Shown here: positions 33,220 through 42,679 of the stretch, one piece after another
Position numbering within the stretch: position 1 is the first letter of the stretch
Layout of the letters: every line of letters begins with the position of its first letter
DNA from: Halorubrum sp. PV6
Lineage (GTDB): Archaea; Halobacteriota; Halobacteria; Halobacteriales; Haloferacaceae
Assembly (NCBI RefSeq): GCF_003990725.2
Contig: NZ_CP030064.1
Location: 1,550,001 to 1,614,000, forward strand
Length of the DNA: 64,000 nt
Direction of reading: 5' to 3'
Position numbers and translations under genes: made by a program
Notes under the pieces: model-generated
Databases searched by the model: none
The model's input: only the letters and a program-made list of their open reading frames with translations
What the model was told of the DNA's origin: nothing

Positions 33220-33294
33220 TGGGTTGGGGCAGATTTGAACTGCCGGCCTCCTCCATGTCAAGGAGGTGTCATAACCGGACTAGACTACCAACCC
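33220..33294 (-). tRNA. tRNA-Val(GAC)
   Basis: A 75-base cloverleaf on the minus strand. Acceptor gggttgg pairs with ccaaccc, discriminator is A, anticodon stem cctcc/ggagg holds ttgacat (anticodon GAC), and the T loop reads ttcaaat. No intron is present. Confidence 0.95.
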
Positions 33295-33463
33295 GCAGGG
33301 GCTTACTGACGCAACTCTTTGTTTCCGGGGGACGTAATTGAACCTTTCGTTTCGGTCGCCCGCACGGGGGTGCAGTCGGTCGATTCCGCGCCCCGCGAGC
33401 CCGCCGGCCGGACGAGGCGAACGCTTCCGACCGGTTTTACTGGCTCGGCGAGAGTTTTTCCGT

Positions 33464-34585
33464 ATGGTCGATCTCGCCGCCCGCACCGAGAGGCTCGACG
33501 CGTACCTCGACGAGCGCGGGCTCGAAGCGGTCTGGTTCGCCAAGCCGAACGGGTTCGCGTGGCTCACCGGCGGAGACAACGTCGTCGACGCCGACGCGGA
33601 CATTGGGATCGCCGCCGCCGGCTACGACGGCACGCTCCAGGTGATCACCGACAACATCGAGGCGGAGCGGCTCGCCGACGAGGAACTCCCCGAGGCCGTC
33701 GCCGTCGAATCGACGCCGTGGCACACGAACTCGCTGGCCGACGCCGTCGCCGAGCGGTCTCCAGCGCCCGCGGCCGCCGACTTCGGCGTGCCGGGGTTCG
33801 AGCGCGTCGACGGGAGTCGACTCCGACAGCCGCTGACCGACGACGACATCGAACGCTACCGCGAACTCGGTCGCGAGGCCGCCGCCGCGGTCGAGACCGT
33901 CTGCCGCAACCTCGAACCCGAGGACCCGGAGTACGAGGTCGCGGCCGGCATCGACATCTCGCTTTCGTCCCGCGACGTCGACACGCCGGTCGTGTTGGTC
34001 GGCGGCGCGGAGCGCGCCCGGAAGTACCGCCACTACACTCCGACCGACGCATCCCTCGGCGACTACGCGCTCGTCTCCGTCACCGCCGAGCGGGCGGGGC
34101 TGTACGCCTCGCTCACGCGGACCGTCGCGTTCGACGCACCGGACTGGTTCGAGGAGCGACACCGCGCGGCCGCCCGCGTCGAGGCCACCGCGCTCGCCGC
34201 GACCGAGGCGGCTGCGGCGGGCGACCTGACCGACTCCGCCGACGCCGACACCGCCGGCGACGTGTTCGACGCTATCCGCGCGGCGTACGACGCGGTCGGC
34301 TTCGACGGCGAGTGGCGCGAACACCACCAGGGCGGCGCGGCCGGGTTCGCGGGCCGCGAGTGGTTCGCGCACCCGGACGGCGACGAGGCGGTCCGGTGGC
34401 CGATGGGCTACGCGTGGAACCCGACCGTCCGAGGGACCAAAAGCGAGGACACGCACCTCGTGGCGCCCGACCGAACCGAGACGCTGACGAAGACGGGACA
34501 GTGGCCGACACACGAGGTCGAGCCGGTCGACGTCGGCGGCATCGAGACGGCGCCGCGAGCGCTGTCCGCGCCGGTCATCCGGTGA
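33464..34585 (+). CDS. M24 peptidase-like protein without the metal ligands
   Basis: The 373-residue protein has an N-terminal creatinase-like domain (AYLDERGLEAVWFAKPNGFAWLTG) and a C-terminal pita-bread domain. Active M24 enzymes have GDxVxxDxGAxxxGYxxDxTR; here the region is GDYALVSVTAERAGLYASLTRT, so both aspartate ligands are replaced. A histidine remains in HHQGGAAGF. The protein may be non-catalytic or use another chemistry. The ATG at 33464 lies after a TATA-like tttttac (33435-33441). Confidence 0.78.
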   Translation: MVDLAARTERLDAYLDERGLEAVWFAKPNGFAWLTGGDNVVDADADIGIAAAGYDGTLQVITDNIEAERLADEELPEAVAVESTPWHTNSLADAVAERSPAPAAADFGVPGFERVDGSRLRQPLTDDDIERYRELGREAAAAVETVCRNLEPEDPEYEVAAGIDISLSSRDVDTPVVLVGGAERARKYRHYTPTDASLGDYALVSVTAERAGLYASLTRTVAFDAPDWFEERHRAAARVEATALAATEAAAAGDLTDSADADTAGDVFDAIRAAYDAVGFDGEWREHHQGGAAGFAGREWFAHPDGDEAVRWPMGYAWNPTVRGTKSEDTHLVAPDRTETLTKTGQWPTHEVEPVDVGGIETAPRALSAPVIR

Positions 34586-34618
34586 GCGCGTGACTCGGTG
34601 CGCGCCGGACGCGAACGC

Positions 34619-36007
34619 TCAGTAGACGTACTCGTCTTCGTCGATGCCGACGTAGTCCTTCTTCACGCGCCGTTTGTTCCATTTATACCCGAGCAACAGC
34701 TTCGCCGACTCCCACCCGGAGCGGTACGGCTGTGAGAGCAGGCTGCCGCCGGTCTCGGCCGCGAGCATCGCGTCGGCGGCGCCGATGATCCGGTTCCAGT
34801 CGTCGGGGTCGTAGTCGGCGACCATGTCGGCCATCGTCACGTTCCGGACGACCTCGTCGCCGATCGTCTCCTTCCAGCGTCGGTTGTAGGGGGCCATGTC
34901 GCCCGCGGCCGCGAGCTCGCCCGCGATCGCACCCGTGCGGACCGCGACGTGGTCCCCGCCTTCGTGGAAGGCGGAGGTGGTTCCCATGGCGCCGCCGACG
35001 ACGGCGATCCCGACCTCGGTCGGCGAGTCGATGGGGCGCGTCGAGGAGATCGGGTACGTCTCGGTCCCGTCCCGCTTGCCCGCCGTCTCGACGATCGGGA
35101 AGTCCTCCTCGATGTCGTACTCGTCGCCGTACTGCCACTCCAAGAGCCGGCGGATGTACTCGCCGCCCTGCGGGATGGACTCGTCGTCGGCGTCGAGCAG
35201 CGCGTACGCGTCGCGGTCGAAGTCGTCGATGTCGAGCCCGATGGGCATCGTCAGCCCGATCCGGCAGACGCGGTCGTCGTTGGGGAAGATCCACGGGTAC
35301 GCGGTCTCGCCGGGCATCACGCCCCACCAGAACACCAAGGCGTCGTTGACCGCTTCGTACACGTCTTCGGGCACCCGCCGATACTCCTGATAGGCGATGT
35401 GGTTCGCCGTCCGCGAGGCGAGCCGGTCGGAGGCCGCGGCGTCCGCGGGCAGGTACTCGTCTAACACCTTGTTCGTCACCGTTCGCTGCGGGCCGTCCGC
35501 GAGCACGACGAAGTCCGCCCCGATCGCATCGCCCGAAGCGAGTTCGACGGTGTGGCGCGGGTCGTCGCTCGTGGGCGAGACGGACGGGTCCGTGTCGACG
35601 CCGCGAACTGACCCCCCGGCGCGGTACTCGGCGCCGGCGTCCTCGGCGCGGTCGCGGAGCCAGTCGTCGAACCGCGCGCGCTGGAAGGTGTAGCCGAACT
35701 TGTCGTACGAGGAGTCGATCCCGGTCGTCGTGAGCGTGGCCGACTCGTCGGGCCCGCGGAACTCCGCGCGGTTCAACTCGCGTTGGACGACCCCGTCGTC
35801 GAACTCGTCGGGGTGGATGTCCATGATGTCGACCCAGTAGTCGAGGATGCCGGCGGCGTCGGTCGAGTCGGGGCCGAGTCGGTCGCGGTCCGCTCGGGGG
35901 ACTCCCTTTTCTAAGACGAGGGCGTCGGCGCCGTCGGTCGCGGCCGCGTGCGCTGCGGACGCGCCCGCTGGACCGCCACCCACGATCGCGACGTCTACGC
36001 GTTCCAT
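34619..36007 (-). CDS. Geranylgeranyl reductase-family FAD-dependent oxidoreductase
   Basis: The 462-residue protein has the N-terminal FAD-binding motif VDVAIVGGGPAGASAAHAA at residues 4-22 and the family signature of geranylgeranyl reductases in the middle (GVMPGETAYPWIFPNDD, VGGAMGTTSAFHEGG). These enzymes saturate isoprenoid double bonds in lipids or quinones. The lipid chain reduced here cannot be told. The ATG at 36007 was chosen over an upstream in-frame ATG because the FAD motif follows at once. It is convergent with the M24-like gene. Confidence 0.8.
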   Translation of the reverse strand: MERVDVAIVGGGPAGASAAHAAATDGADALVLEKGVPRADRDRLGPDSTDAAGILDYWVDIMDIHPDEFDDGVVQRELNRAEFRGPDESATLTTTGIDSSYDKFGYTFQRARFDDWLRDRAEDAGAEYRAGGSVRGVDTDPSVSPTSDDPRHTVELASGDAIGADFVVLADGPQRTVTNKVLDEYLPADAAASDRLASRTANHIAYQEYRRVPEDVYEAVNDALVFWWGVMPGETAYPWIFPNDDRVCRIGLTMPIGLDIDDFDRDAYALLDADDESIPQGGEYIRRLLEWQYGDEYDIEEDFPIVETAGKRDGTETYPISSTRPIDSPTEVGIAVVGGAMGTTSAFHEGGDHVAVRTGAIAGELAAAGDMAPYNRRWKETIGDEVVRNVTMADMVADYDPDDWNRIIGAADAMLAAETGGSLLSQPYRSGWESAKLLLGYKWNKRRVKKDYVGIDEDEYVY

Positions 36008-36207
36008 GTCCCGTGAGGTAGCCGTTCGGCTATTAAATTCACGGTCCCCGCTGCGGGCGTCCGTCGCGTCGGCGGGCACGCCCTCGACCTCGCCGCCCGC
36101 ACCGCGTTCGCGACCGAAAACCGATCGATCGATCATTTATAAATCGGCCGATAGCGCGCCGGAGAGACACGTTTTTACGCGGCAACCGGAATTCACTCGG
36201 CACACAC

Positions 36208-37563
36208 ATGGCACGCGAAACATGGGCGACGCGCGCGGGGTTCATCCTCGCCGCGGTCGGCAGCGCGGTCGGGTTAGGGAACATCTGGCGGTTCCCATTT
36301 ATCACCGGCCAGTACGGCGGATCGTCGTTTCTGATCACCTACTTGGCGTTCGTAGTGCTGATCGGGTTCCCGGCGATCCTCGTCGAGTTCGTGATCGGGC
36401 GGTACACTAATCTCAATCCGGTCGGCGCGATACGGGAACTCGGCAGCGGGGCCTGGAACTACCTCGGCTGGCTGTTCGTCGGGATCGGGTTCGTCATCCT
36501 CTCCTACTACAGCGTCGTCGCCGGCTGGTTCCTCCGATACACCCTGATCGGAGTCACTGAAGGATACGCACTCGGCGGCACCGAGGCGGCCGCGTCGCTG
36601 TTCGGAACGGTCTCTACGGGCCTCGACACGCTGCTCTTTCACGCCGTGTTCATGGCGATCGTCATCGGGATCATCGCCGCCGGGGTGCGAGAGGGGATCG
36701 AAGTGAGCGTGAAGGTGATGGTCCCGGCCATCATCGCGCTGCTCATCGGACTCGCCGCGTACGCGTTCACACTGGACGGGTCGGCGGCGGCGTACAGCTA
36801 CTACCTCTCGCCCGACTTCGGATACCTCCTCGCGAACTGGACCGAGATCCTGCCGGCCGCCGCCGGGCAGGCGTTCTTCACGCTCTCGCTCGGGATGGGC
36901 GTCATGATCACCTACGCCTCCTACCTCGGCGAGGACCGGAACCTCGCGTCCGACGCGGGCGTGATCGTCGCGCTCGACACGCTCATCGCCGTGATCGTCG
37001 GATTCGTCGTCTTCCCGTTCCTCTTCACGGCCGGGATCGACCCCGGCGGACCGGGCGCCAGCGCCATCTTCGTGAGTCTCACCACGGCGTTCGCCACCAT
37101 CCCCGGCGGTCGGATCCTCGGCGTCGTGTTCTTCGCGATGGTCGGCGTCGCGGCGCTCTCCTCGGCTATCAGCATCCTCGAAGTGCTCGTCTCGTACCTG
37201 ATCGACGAGGCGGGCGTCACCCGGATTTCGGCTGCGGTCGCCATCGGGGTCGCCGTCTTCCTCCTCGGAATCCCCGTGACGATCGACCTGATCTTCCTCA
37301 ACCTGTACGACAAACTGGCCGACGGGATCCTGCTCGTCCTCGGCTCGCTGCTGCTCGCGGTGTTCGTCGGCTGGGTGATCCCCGACACCGCCCGCGAGGA
37401 GCTCTCGAAGGGAATCGGTGACCTCGGGCGCTTGGGCGTCGCGTGGATCTGGATCGTCCGGGTCCCCATCGCCATCGTCGTCATCGTCTCGCTGTACCTC
37501 GGTATCGTCGGCTACGCCGACTTCCTCACCGGCCCCTTCGCGGAGTGGCTGGCGGCGCGGTAG
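36208..37563 (+). CDS. Sodium-dependent transporter (NSS family)
   Basis: A 451-residue protein with about 11-12 helices. It starts with the NSS hallmark AGFILAAVGSAVGLGNIWRFPF in helix 1, which holds the sodium and substrate site. Such transporters take up amino acids or other small nitrogenous compounds with sodium. The substrate is not clear. The promoter region contains acgtttttacgc at 36170-36181. Confidence 0.9.
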   Translation: MARETWATRAGFILAAVGSAVGLGNIWRFPFITGQYGGSSFLITYLAFVVLIGFPAILVEFVIGRYTNLNPVGAIRELGSGAWNYLGWLFVGIGFVILSYYSVVAGWFLRYTLIGVTEGYALGGTEAAASLFGTVSTGLDTLLFHAVFMAIVIGIIAAGVREGIEVSVKVMVPAIIALLIGLAAYAFTLDGSAAAYSYYLSPDFGYLLANWTEILPAAAGQAFFTLSLGMGVMITYASYLGEDRNLASDAGVIVALDTLIAVIVGFVVFPFLFTAGIDPGGPGASAIFVSLTTAFATIPGGRILGVVFFAMVGVAALSSAISILEVLVSYLIDEAGVTRISAAVAIGVAVFLLGIPVTIDLIFLNLYDKLADGILLVLGSLLLAVFVGWVIPDTAREELSKGIGDLGRLGVAWIWIVRVPIAIVVIVSLYLGIVGYADFLTGPFAEWLAAR

Positions 37564-37584
37564 GCGCGCCCGCGGTTACCCCTT

Positions 37585-38415
37585 TTAAACGACGGAGTAG
37601 TCTGCGATGACGCCGTCGACGCCGGCCGACTCGAGGCGCGCAGCCTCGTACCACGTCTCGACCGTCCAGACGTTCACCGCGCGGCCCGCGTCGTGTGCGG
37701 CGGCGACCACGTCGGCGTCGCCGAACCGCGAGGCGTCGAAAAACGGCGTGCCGCGAACCGCGTCTATCGGCGGGTGGACGGCCGCCGCGTCGTACCGCCG
37801 AGCGAGTTTTAACCCGTCGCTGACCGCCTCCGAAAACAGCGGTGCGACAGGGACGTTCGACACCTCGCGGGTCGCGGCGATCGCGCCCTCGTGAAACGAC
37901 GAGACGAGCAGGTCGCCGTCGCGCGCTTCGGCCGTTTCGAGGACGCGCTCGACGAACGGGCGCCACGCCGCGCGCCGCGCCGCCAGCGCGTCGGGATCGA
38001 GCGTCCCCCCCGCGTGATCGCCGACGGGGCCACCGTCCGGAAACTTCAGTTCGATGTTCACGCCCACGTGCTCGGGAACCGCGTCGAGCAGGGTCGCGAG
38101 CAGCGGGACGGTCTCGCCGCTGTCGAGCACTTCGGCCGCGGTGACCGTCGCGGTGTCGGTCTCCCAGACGAGTCCGGTCGCGTCGGTGAGACCGCGGTCG
38201 GCTGGGGTTCCGAGCGGCCCGCCACGTCCGGAGAGCGCCGCGTCGTGGCAGACGACCGGGTCGCCGTCGGCGGTGGGAGACACGTCGATTTCGACCCAGT
38301 CGGCGCCGCCGGAACCCGCCGCCGCCTCGACCGCCCGGACGGTGTTCTCCGGGTTCTCGCCGGCGAAGCCGCGGTGAGCGATCAACAGCGGGTCGCCGTC
38401 GGTGACCGATATCAT
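37585..38415 (-). CDS. Glycerophosphodiester phosphodiesterase
   Basis: A 276-residue TIM-barrel with the GDPD signature: LIAHRGFAGENPENTVRA, followed by WVEIDVSPTADGDPVVCHD, with the catalytic His, Glu and Asp. Another part (GVNIELKFPDG) holds a further catalytic Glu. It cleaves glycerophosphodiesters to glycerol phosphate and an alcohol. No signal peptide is visible. Its start overlaps the last codon of the upstream small gene by 4 bases. Confidence 0.9.
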   Translation of the reverse strand: MISVTDGDPLLIAHRGFAGENPENTVRAVEAAAGSGGADWVEIDVSPTADGDPVVCHDAALSGRGGPLGTPADRGLTDATGLVWETDTATVTAAEVLDSGETVPLLATLLDAVPEHVGVNIELKFPDGGPVGDHAGGTLDPDALAARRAAWRPFVERVLETAEARDGDLLVSSFHEGAIAATREVSNVPVAPLFSEAVSDGLKLARRYDAAAVHPPIDAVRGTPFFDASRFGDADVVAAAHDAGRAVNVWTVETWYEAARLESAGVDGVIADYSVV

Positions 38416-38609
38416 AGCGCGTCGAGAACCGCGTCGACCACGACGCCGGCCGCCTCGGTACAGACCGATCTGGCGCGCGAAAGCGGTCCGGCGGACTGCT
38501 CTTCGTCCGCGTCGCTACCGTGCTCGTCGCTGTCGCCCTCGGACGCTTCGGTCGTCTCCTCGCCGGACTCCGACGTATCGGCTGGCGTGGAACGGTCGAC
38601 GAGTCCCAT
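38412..38609 (-). CDS. Small acidic protein upstream of the GDPD
   Basis: A 65-residue acidic protein (MGLVDRSTPADTSESGEE...) with a C-terminal helix (VCTEAAGVVVDAVLDAL). Its stop codon overlaps the start of the GDPD gene by 4 bases, so it is probably translated with it. No domain is recognised. Confidence 0.45.
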   Translation of the reverse strand: MGLVDRSTPADTSESGEETTEASEGDSDEHGSDADEEQSAGPLSRARSVCTEAAGVVVDAVLDAL

Positions 38610-38699
38610 CGTTCGAGCGCTCGGCGGCCGAAACCAAATAACCGTCGGCGAGGAGGCGCTCACGCCGACTGAGAAGAGCGAAACCGCGCGCGGCGGCAG

Positions 38700-39353
38700 T
38701 TAGAGTTCCTCGAACGGCTGGACGACGACGAACCCGTCGGGCCCGCCGAACTTCATCTGGTAGCGCTCGCCCGACTCCTGGCCGACCATGTCCGAGAGGC
38801 TGCGGTTCACTTCGACGTCCGGAGACGTGCCCCCCCACGCGACGGTCGCGCTCGGGTCGGTCGAGACCGGCGTCTCCAAGACGATCGGGTCGCCGTGGGT
38901 GGTGATTGCGAGATAGCCGGGACCTTCGAGGTAGACGTTGCTGAACCCGCCGGCGAACGATCCGGCGAGGCTGTCGATGGTGTTGATCTCGTACGAGAGC
39001 GACTCCTCGAACGCCAGTACGTCCTCGCCGTTGACCGTGATGGCCTCGCCGGCGTCGAGTTCGATCACTTGGACCTTCTTGCCGTTGTCGGCGAAGTAGA
39101 CGTGGCCCTGCCCCTCGACGGCCATGATCGGCGTTCCCTCACCGGTCGCGGCCTGCTTGAGGAAGCCCTTGATACCGCCTTCGGCCGAAGCCTTCCCGGT
39201 GAACGACACGTCGCCGGTGTGAGCGATCATCGATCCGGCCTTCGCCATCACGGTGCCGTCGACGTTGACGTCGAGGGTATAACTGTTCTCGCGCTGGAAG
39301 GGTTCTGTGCTCTCCGTCGGTGCGTTCTCGGCTGCGAATTGGTCTAAGTTCAT
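38700..39353 (-). CDS. AIM24 family protein
   Basis: The 217-residue protein matches AIM24 (DUF124): VMAKAGSMIAHTGDVSFTG, then GHVYFADNGKKVQVIEL and NVYLEGPGYLAITTHGDPI. The fold is a TRAP-like beta barrel. AIM24 proteins have unknown functions; some are mitochondrial or bacterial tryptophan-RNA-binding-like. The gene stands alone. Confidence 0.85.
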   Translation of the reverse strand: MNLDQFAAENAPTESTEPFQRENSYTLDVNVDGTVMAKAGSMIAHTGDVSFTGKASAEGGIKGFLKQAATGEGTPIMAVEGQGHVYFADNGKKVQVIELDAGEAITVNGEDVLAFEESLSYEINTIDSLAGSFAGGFSNVYLEGPGYLAITTHGDPIVLETPVSTDPSATVAWGGTSPDVEVNRSLSDMVGQESGERYQMKFGGPDGFVVVQPFEEL

Positions 39354-39457
39354 ATACGGGGACCGAACCGTTCGGTTCGGCTGCCAGTAAGTTTCTCACT
39401 ATCGGATATGAATCTTTGCGGTCCTCGAGCGTCACGGTCGGTCGGCGATGGAGGTCG

Positions 39458-40150
39458 CTACTCTAAGACGACCGTGAGTCCCCACTCGCCCGACGAGCCG
39501 TCCGCGGCGTCCGGCCCGCCGACCGAAACGGGCGTCCGGAACCGATACTCACCCACCGGGAGGCAGGCGTCCTCGCCGGGCGTCGCGTACAGGTCCACCG
39601 ACCGCTCGCTCGTCGCCCCTGGCCCGAGGTCGAACGTGCGATACTCCTCGGTGGTGACCACGGAGTCGGTGAGCCGCCAGCACCCCGGCTCGGCCGGAAA
39701 CGCATCGGCCGCCGGGAGCCACACGAGCGCGCGGGTGTCGTCGTACACGTACTCGAGGTGGGCCGCGCGCCCTTCGCCGACGGTGACGGGCTCCTCGCTC
39801 GTGTTGGTGAGCGTCGTGCGAATTCGCGGCGGCGACGACTCGGTCGCCGCCTCGTTGACGACCGCGACCGCGACGGAGACCGGGAAATCGCCGAGGCCGT
39901 CGACCGACCGGACCGAGATGCCGGGACCCCCGGTCCCCCTCGGTCGGGTTCCGTCCGCCCCGTCGTCGGTCGAATCGTCGCCGGGGAGCCCGTTGTCGCC
40001 CGATCCGTCGTCCGACCCACCATCGCCCGATCCGTCGTCCGACCCACCATCGCCGACTCCGGGCGCGCGGTCGACACACCCCGCGCTCCCGACGAGCAGC
40101 GCCGAACCGGCGCCGAGCCCTCGGAGGTACCGTCGCCGCGTAGTCGTCAT
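39458..40150 (-). CDS. Tat lipoprotein of unknown function
   Basis: The 230-residue protein has a Tat signal and lipobox (MTTTRRRYLRGLGAGS, ending GSAGC). A Gly/Asp/Ser linker (about residues 30-70) with a duplicated nine-residue unit leads into a beta-rich domain (RIRTTLTNTSEEPVTVG, FDLGPGATSERSVDLYA) that resembles immunoglobulin-like domains of haloarchaeal surface proteins. It is probably lipid-anchored outside the cell. The start was fixed at the ATG at 40150 by the signal peptide. Confidence 0.7.
   Translation of the reverse strand: MTTTRRRYLRGLGAGSALLVGSAGCVDRAPGVGDGGSDDGSGDGGSDDGSGDNGLPGDDSTDDGADGTRPRGTGGPGISVRSVDGLGDFPVSVAVAVVNEAATESSPPRIRTTLTNTSEEPVTVGEGRAAHLEYVYDDTRALVWLPAADAFPAEPGCWRLTDSVVTTEEYRTFDLGPGATSERSVDLYATPGEDACLPVGEYRFRTPVSVGGPDAADGSSGEWGLTVVLE
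39996..40049. repeat. 27-bp tandem duplication in the lipoprotein linker
   Basis: Two identical 27-base units lie at 39996-40022 and 40023-40049. They encode GDGGSDDGS twice, in frame, in the linker after the lipobox. Confidence 0.85.
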
Positions 40151-40246
40151 GGAGGTACTGAAGACGTCGAAACGGATAACCACGACTGTGAGCGACGGTA
40201 GCGAGACACGGGTCGGCACGATTGCCCCCGATCGCGGCCGGCGCCC

Positions 40247-40912
40247 TCAGTAGACGACGAGCGAGAGGTACAGCTGTCCGACCCCCGCGACGACCATCAC
40301 CGCGCCGGCGACGCGTTTCAACAGCCCCGCGTGAGCCATCACCCGGTTCGCGTTGCTGATGAGACCGACGCCCGTCGCGACGGTCGTCGCGGCCATCAAG
40401 AGAGCGACGACGCCGGCGTAGACGCCGACCACGAGCGCGGCGGTCTCGGCCGGCAGCGCGATAGCCCGTGCCACCACGGCGAGGAAGATGGGCGCGACAC
40501 AGCCGGCCCCGGCGAGGGCGTAGCCCGCCCCGAACAGCCCGAAGCCGAGGACGCCGGACCGGCGCTTCGGCAGCGACAGCGACAGCGACGGCGCCCGGTC
40601 GAACGCGACGAGCAGCCCGAAGACGACGAGGAGGCCGCCGACGAGCGTCTCGAAGGCCGTGATGTTCGAGAGCGTCGACTGACCGACCTGTACCGTCGCG
40701 CCGGCGAGCAGCGCGAACGTCGCGAGCACGCCGAGCGCGGCCGCCACGCCTCGCGCGCCCGCCCCCGCCACCGAGGCGTTTTCGGCGTCGACGGAGTTGA
40801 CGTAGAAGCCGACGTACCCCGGTAGCAACGGGTACGCGCACGGCGAGAAGAACGTGGCAACGCCGGCAGTCACGGCGAACGGGAGGTTCGTCGCGAGCGA
40901 CACGTCGGTCAT
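40247..40912 (-). CDS. CcdA-like cytochrome c biogenesis / thiol transport protein
   Basis: A 221-residue protein with six helices. The first holds FFSPCAYPLLPGYVG and the fourth GAGCVAPIFL, giving the two cysteines used by CcdA to pass electrons across the membrane to an outer thioredoxin. It is downstream of the TlpA-like gene (19 bases after it) and would reduce that protein. Confidence 0.85.
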   Translation of the reverse strand: MTDVSLATNLPFAVTAGVATFFSPCAYPLLPGYVGFYVNSVDAENASVAGAGARGVAAALGVLATFALLAGATVQVGQSTLSNITAFETLVGGLLVVFGLLVAFDRAPSLSLSLPKRRSGVLGFGLFGAGYALAGAGCVAPIFLAVVARAIALPAETAALVVGVYAGVVALLMAATTVATGVGLISNANRVMAHAGLLKRVAGAVMVVAGVGQLYLSLVVY

Positions 40913-40931
40913 GGTCTGGACGCGCCGCCGG

Positions 40932-41546
40932 TCATCGGTCGAGGGCGGTTTCGATGCCTTCGACGAACTCTTCGGTCGTGTGCGTTCCCGAGGTCGCCCA
41001 GCGGACGCGGCCAGACGCGTCGATGGCTCGGGCGCTGGGGTAGCTGCTGACGCTGAGACGAGCGGCGAGTTCGGCCGAGATGTCGGCCGCGACGAGCCAG
41101 TCGCCGTCGTTTTCGCGCCACCAGTCCGTCACGGCCTCTGGGGCTATCACCTCGCCGACGGGTTCTGTCGTTACCGAGACGAACAACACCTCATCGCCGA
41201 GTCGTTCGTGTGCGGCCGCAAGCGCCGGCATCTGCTCCTCGCAAGGGCCACACCACGTCGCAAAAAAGTCGACGAAGGTCGGACGGTTAGGGGCCGGCAG
41301 CGTCACCTCGCCGTCACGACTTCCCGGTGCGTTGATTGTCTGGAGCGTAACTGGGTCGACCGGTGACGCACCGTCATTTTCTCCGCCTGCCTCGTCGCCG
41401 TCGCTGGTCCCGGCAGCTCCCCCGCCGTTCTCAGCGGGCCCGCTCGTCGAAAGCGATCCCACCTGGATCGCGCCGGACGCGACGGCGCCGCCCCCACCGA
41501 GGACGCCGACGCTCGCGAGGCCGGCGACGAGTTCCCGACGCCTCAC
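40932..41546 (-). CDS. TlpA-like thioredoxin (exported)
   Basis: The 204-residue protein has an N-terminal Tat-like signal (MRRRELVAGLASVGVLG), a Gly/Asp-rich linker, and a thioredoxin domain with the active site FFATWCGPCEEQMPAL near residue 100. It would act outside the membrane in disulfide reduction, for instance of a copper chaperone or cytochrome. It overlaps the SCO gene by 4 bases. Confidence 0.85.
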   Translation of the reverse strand: MRRRELVAGLASVGVLGGGGAVASGAIQVGSLSTSGPAENGGGAAGTSDGDEAGGENDGASPVDPVTLQTINAPGSRDGEVTLPAPNRPTFVDFFATWCGPCEEQMPALAAAHERLGDEVLFVSVTTEPVGEVIAPEAVTDWWRENDGDWLVAADISAELAARLSVSSYPSARAIDASGRVRWATSGTHTTEEFVEGIETALDR

Positions 41547-42229
41547 GCCGTGACCACCCGCCGGAAGTCGTCGACGATCCGCTCGGTTTCCGTCGCCGGG
41601 CCGCGCGGGTACGCCCGCTCGACGATGCCCTGCTTGTTGACGAGAAGGATAAGCCCGTAGTGCGGGAACGCGTACTCCAGGTTCGCGTACTGTTCCCCGT
41701 TCGTCTTCTGGATTTTCAGCCCGAAGTTATCGTCCATCAGCTCCACGCCCGCCTCGTAGCTCTCGGGGCGGAGGAAATGCCAGTTGCCGGCGTCAAGATC
41801 GACACCGCGCTGGTTCGCGTACTCGCGGAGGACCGGTGCGGTGTCCCGCTCCGGGTCGAACGTTTGTGCGAGAAGCGCAGCCTCGTCGCCGTACCCCTCC
41901 TCGGCGGCGACCTCCTGTACCCGCCGGAGCCGGAGGATCAACGCCGGGCAGACGCCGTCGGGGCAGCTGGTATAAAAGGAGGTCCACAGCACCGCGCGCT
42001 CGCCCTCGTAGTCGGCGACCGAGATGTCGTCGCCGGTGAGTGGGTCGGGAACGGTGAAGGCGGGCATCTCCTCGCCGTGGATCGGGTGAACCGGATCGCC
42101 GCGCGTCTGCTCCGGCGGGTCGAGAACCGTCGTATCGTCACCGAGGACGCCGGCACAGCCGGCGAGGGCGGTCGTTCCGGCTGCGGCCCCGGTGGCGGCC
42201 AGCGAACGGAGGAAGCGGCGGCGATCCAT
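41543..42229 (-). CDS. SCO family copper chaperone / thiol protein, Tat lipoprotein
   Basis: The 228-residue protein begins MDRRRFLRSLAATGAAAG and has the lipobox LAGC, so it is a Tat lipoprotein. The SCO domain follows, with WTSFYTSCPDGVCPAL in place of the usual CxxxC; here the cysteines are four residues apart. The later His ligand in FPHYGLILLV is present. SCO proteins help to build the CuA centre of cytochrome oxidase. A TATA-like box ttaattta (complement of 42255-42262) lies about 28 bases upstream. Confidence 0.85.
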   Translation of the reverse strand: MDRRRFLRSLAATGAAAGTTALAGCAGVLGDDTTVLDPPEQTRGDPVHPIHGEEMPAFTVPDPLTGDDISVADYEGERAVLWTSFYTSCPDGVCPALILRLRRVQEVAAEEGYGDEAALLAQTFDPERDTAPVLREYANQRGVDLDAGNWHFLRPESYEAGVELMDDNFGLKIQKTNGEQYANLEYAFPHYGLILLVNKQGIVERAYPRGPATETERIVDDFRRVVTA

Positions 42230-42472
42230 ATTTATACCACATTCTTGCGCCCGCTCGTAAATTAACCTCGCGGCTGATGGCACGCGATGAACACGAGCGA
42301 TGCGAACGCGCAGCTCCGAGCGTACGGCGACCGACCGCGAGGGTGACCGATCGGCTCAGACGGCGTATCGATGCTTCAAACTCGCTAAACGCCGGAAATC
42401 ACCGACCGAAACGGTCGTGGTACCGTGACCCTCGCAAGCGTTATCCCCGAAAGGGCAGTACGTTTGTTTGCA

Positions 42473-42679
42473 ATGGCAAACGGTAAGGTTGATTTCTTCA
42501 ACGACACTGGCGGCTACGGTTTCATCTCGACTGACGACGGCGACCTCGACGACGACGAAGACGTGTTCTTCCACATGGAAGACGTCGGCGGCCCGGACCT
42601 CGAGGAGGGTCAGGAAGTGGAATTCGATATCGAATCGTCCCCCAAGGGACCCCGCGCGACGAACCTCGTCCGCAACTAA
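42473..42679 (+). CDS. Cold-shock domain protein
   Basis: A 68-residue OB-fold protein starting MANGKVDFFNDTGGYGFI, with RNP-1 (GYGFIS) and RNP-2 (DVFFHM) motifs. The family binds single-stranded RNA or DNA and is an RNA chaperone. The ATG at 42473 follows the family N-terminus; the upstream in-frame ATG lacks family similarity. Confidence 0.92.
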   Translation: MANGKVDFFNDTGGYGFISTDDGDLDDDEDVFFHMEDVGGPDLEEGQEVEFDIESSPKGPRATNLVRN

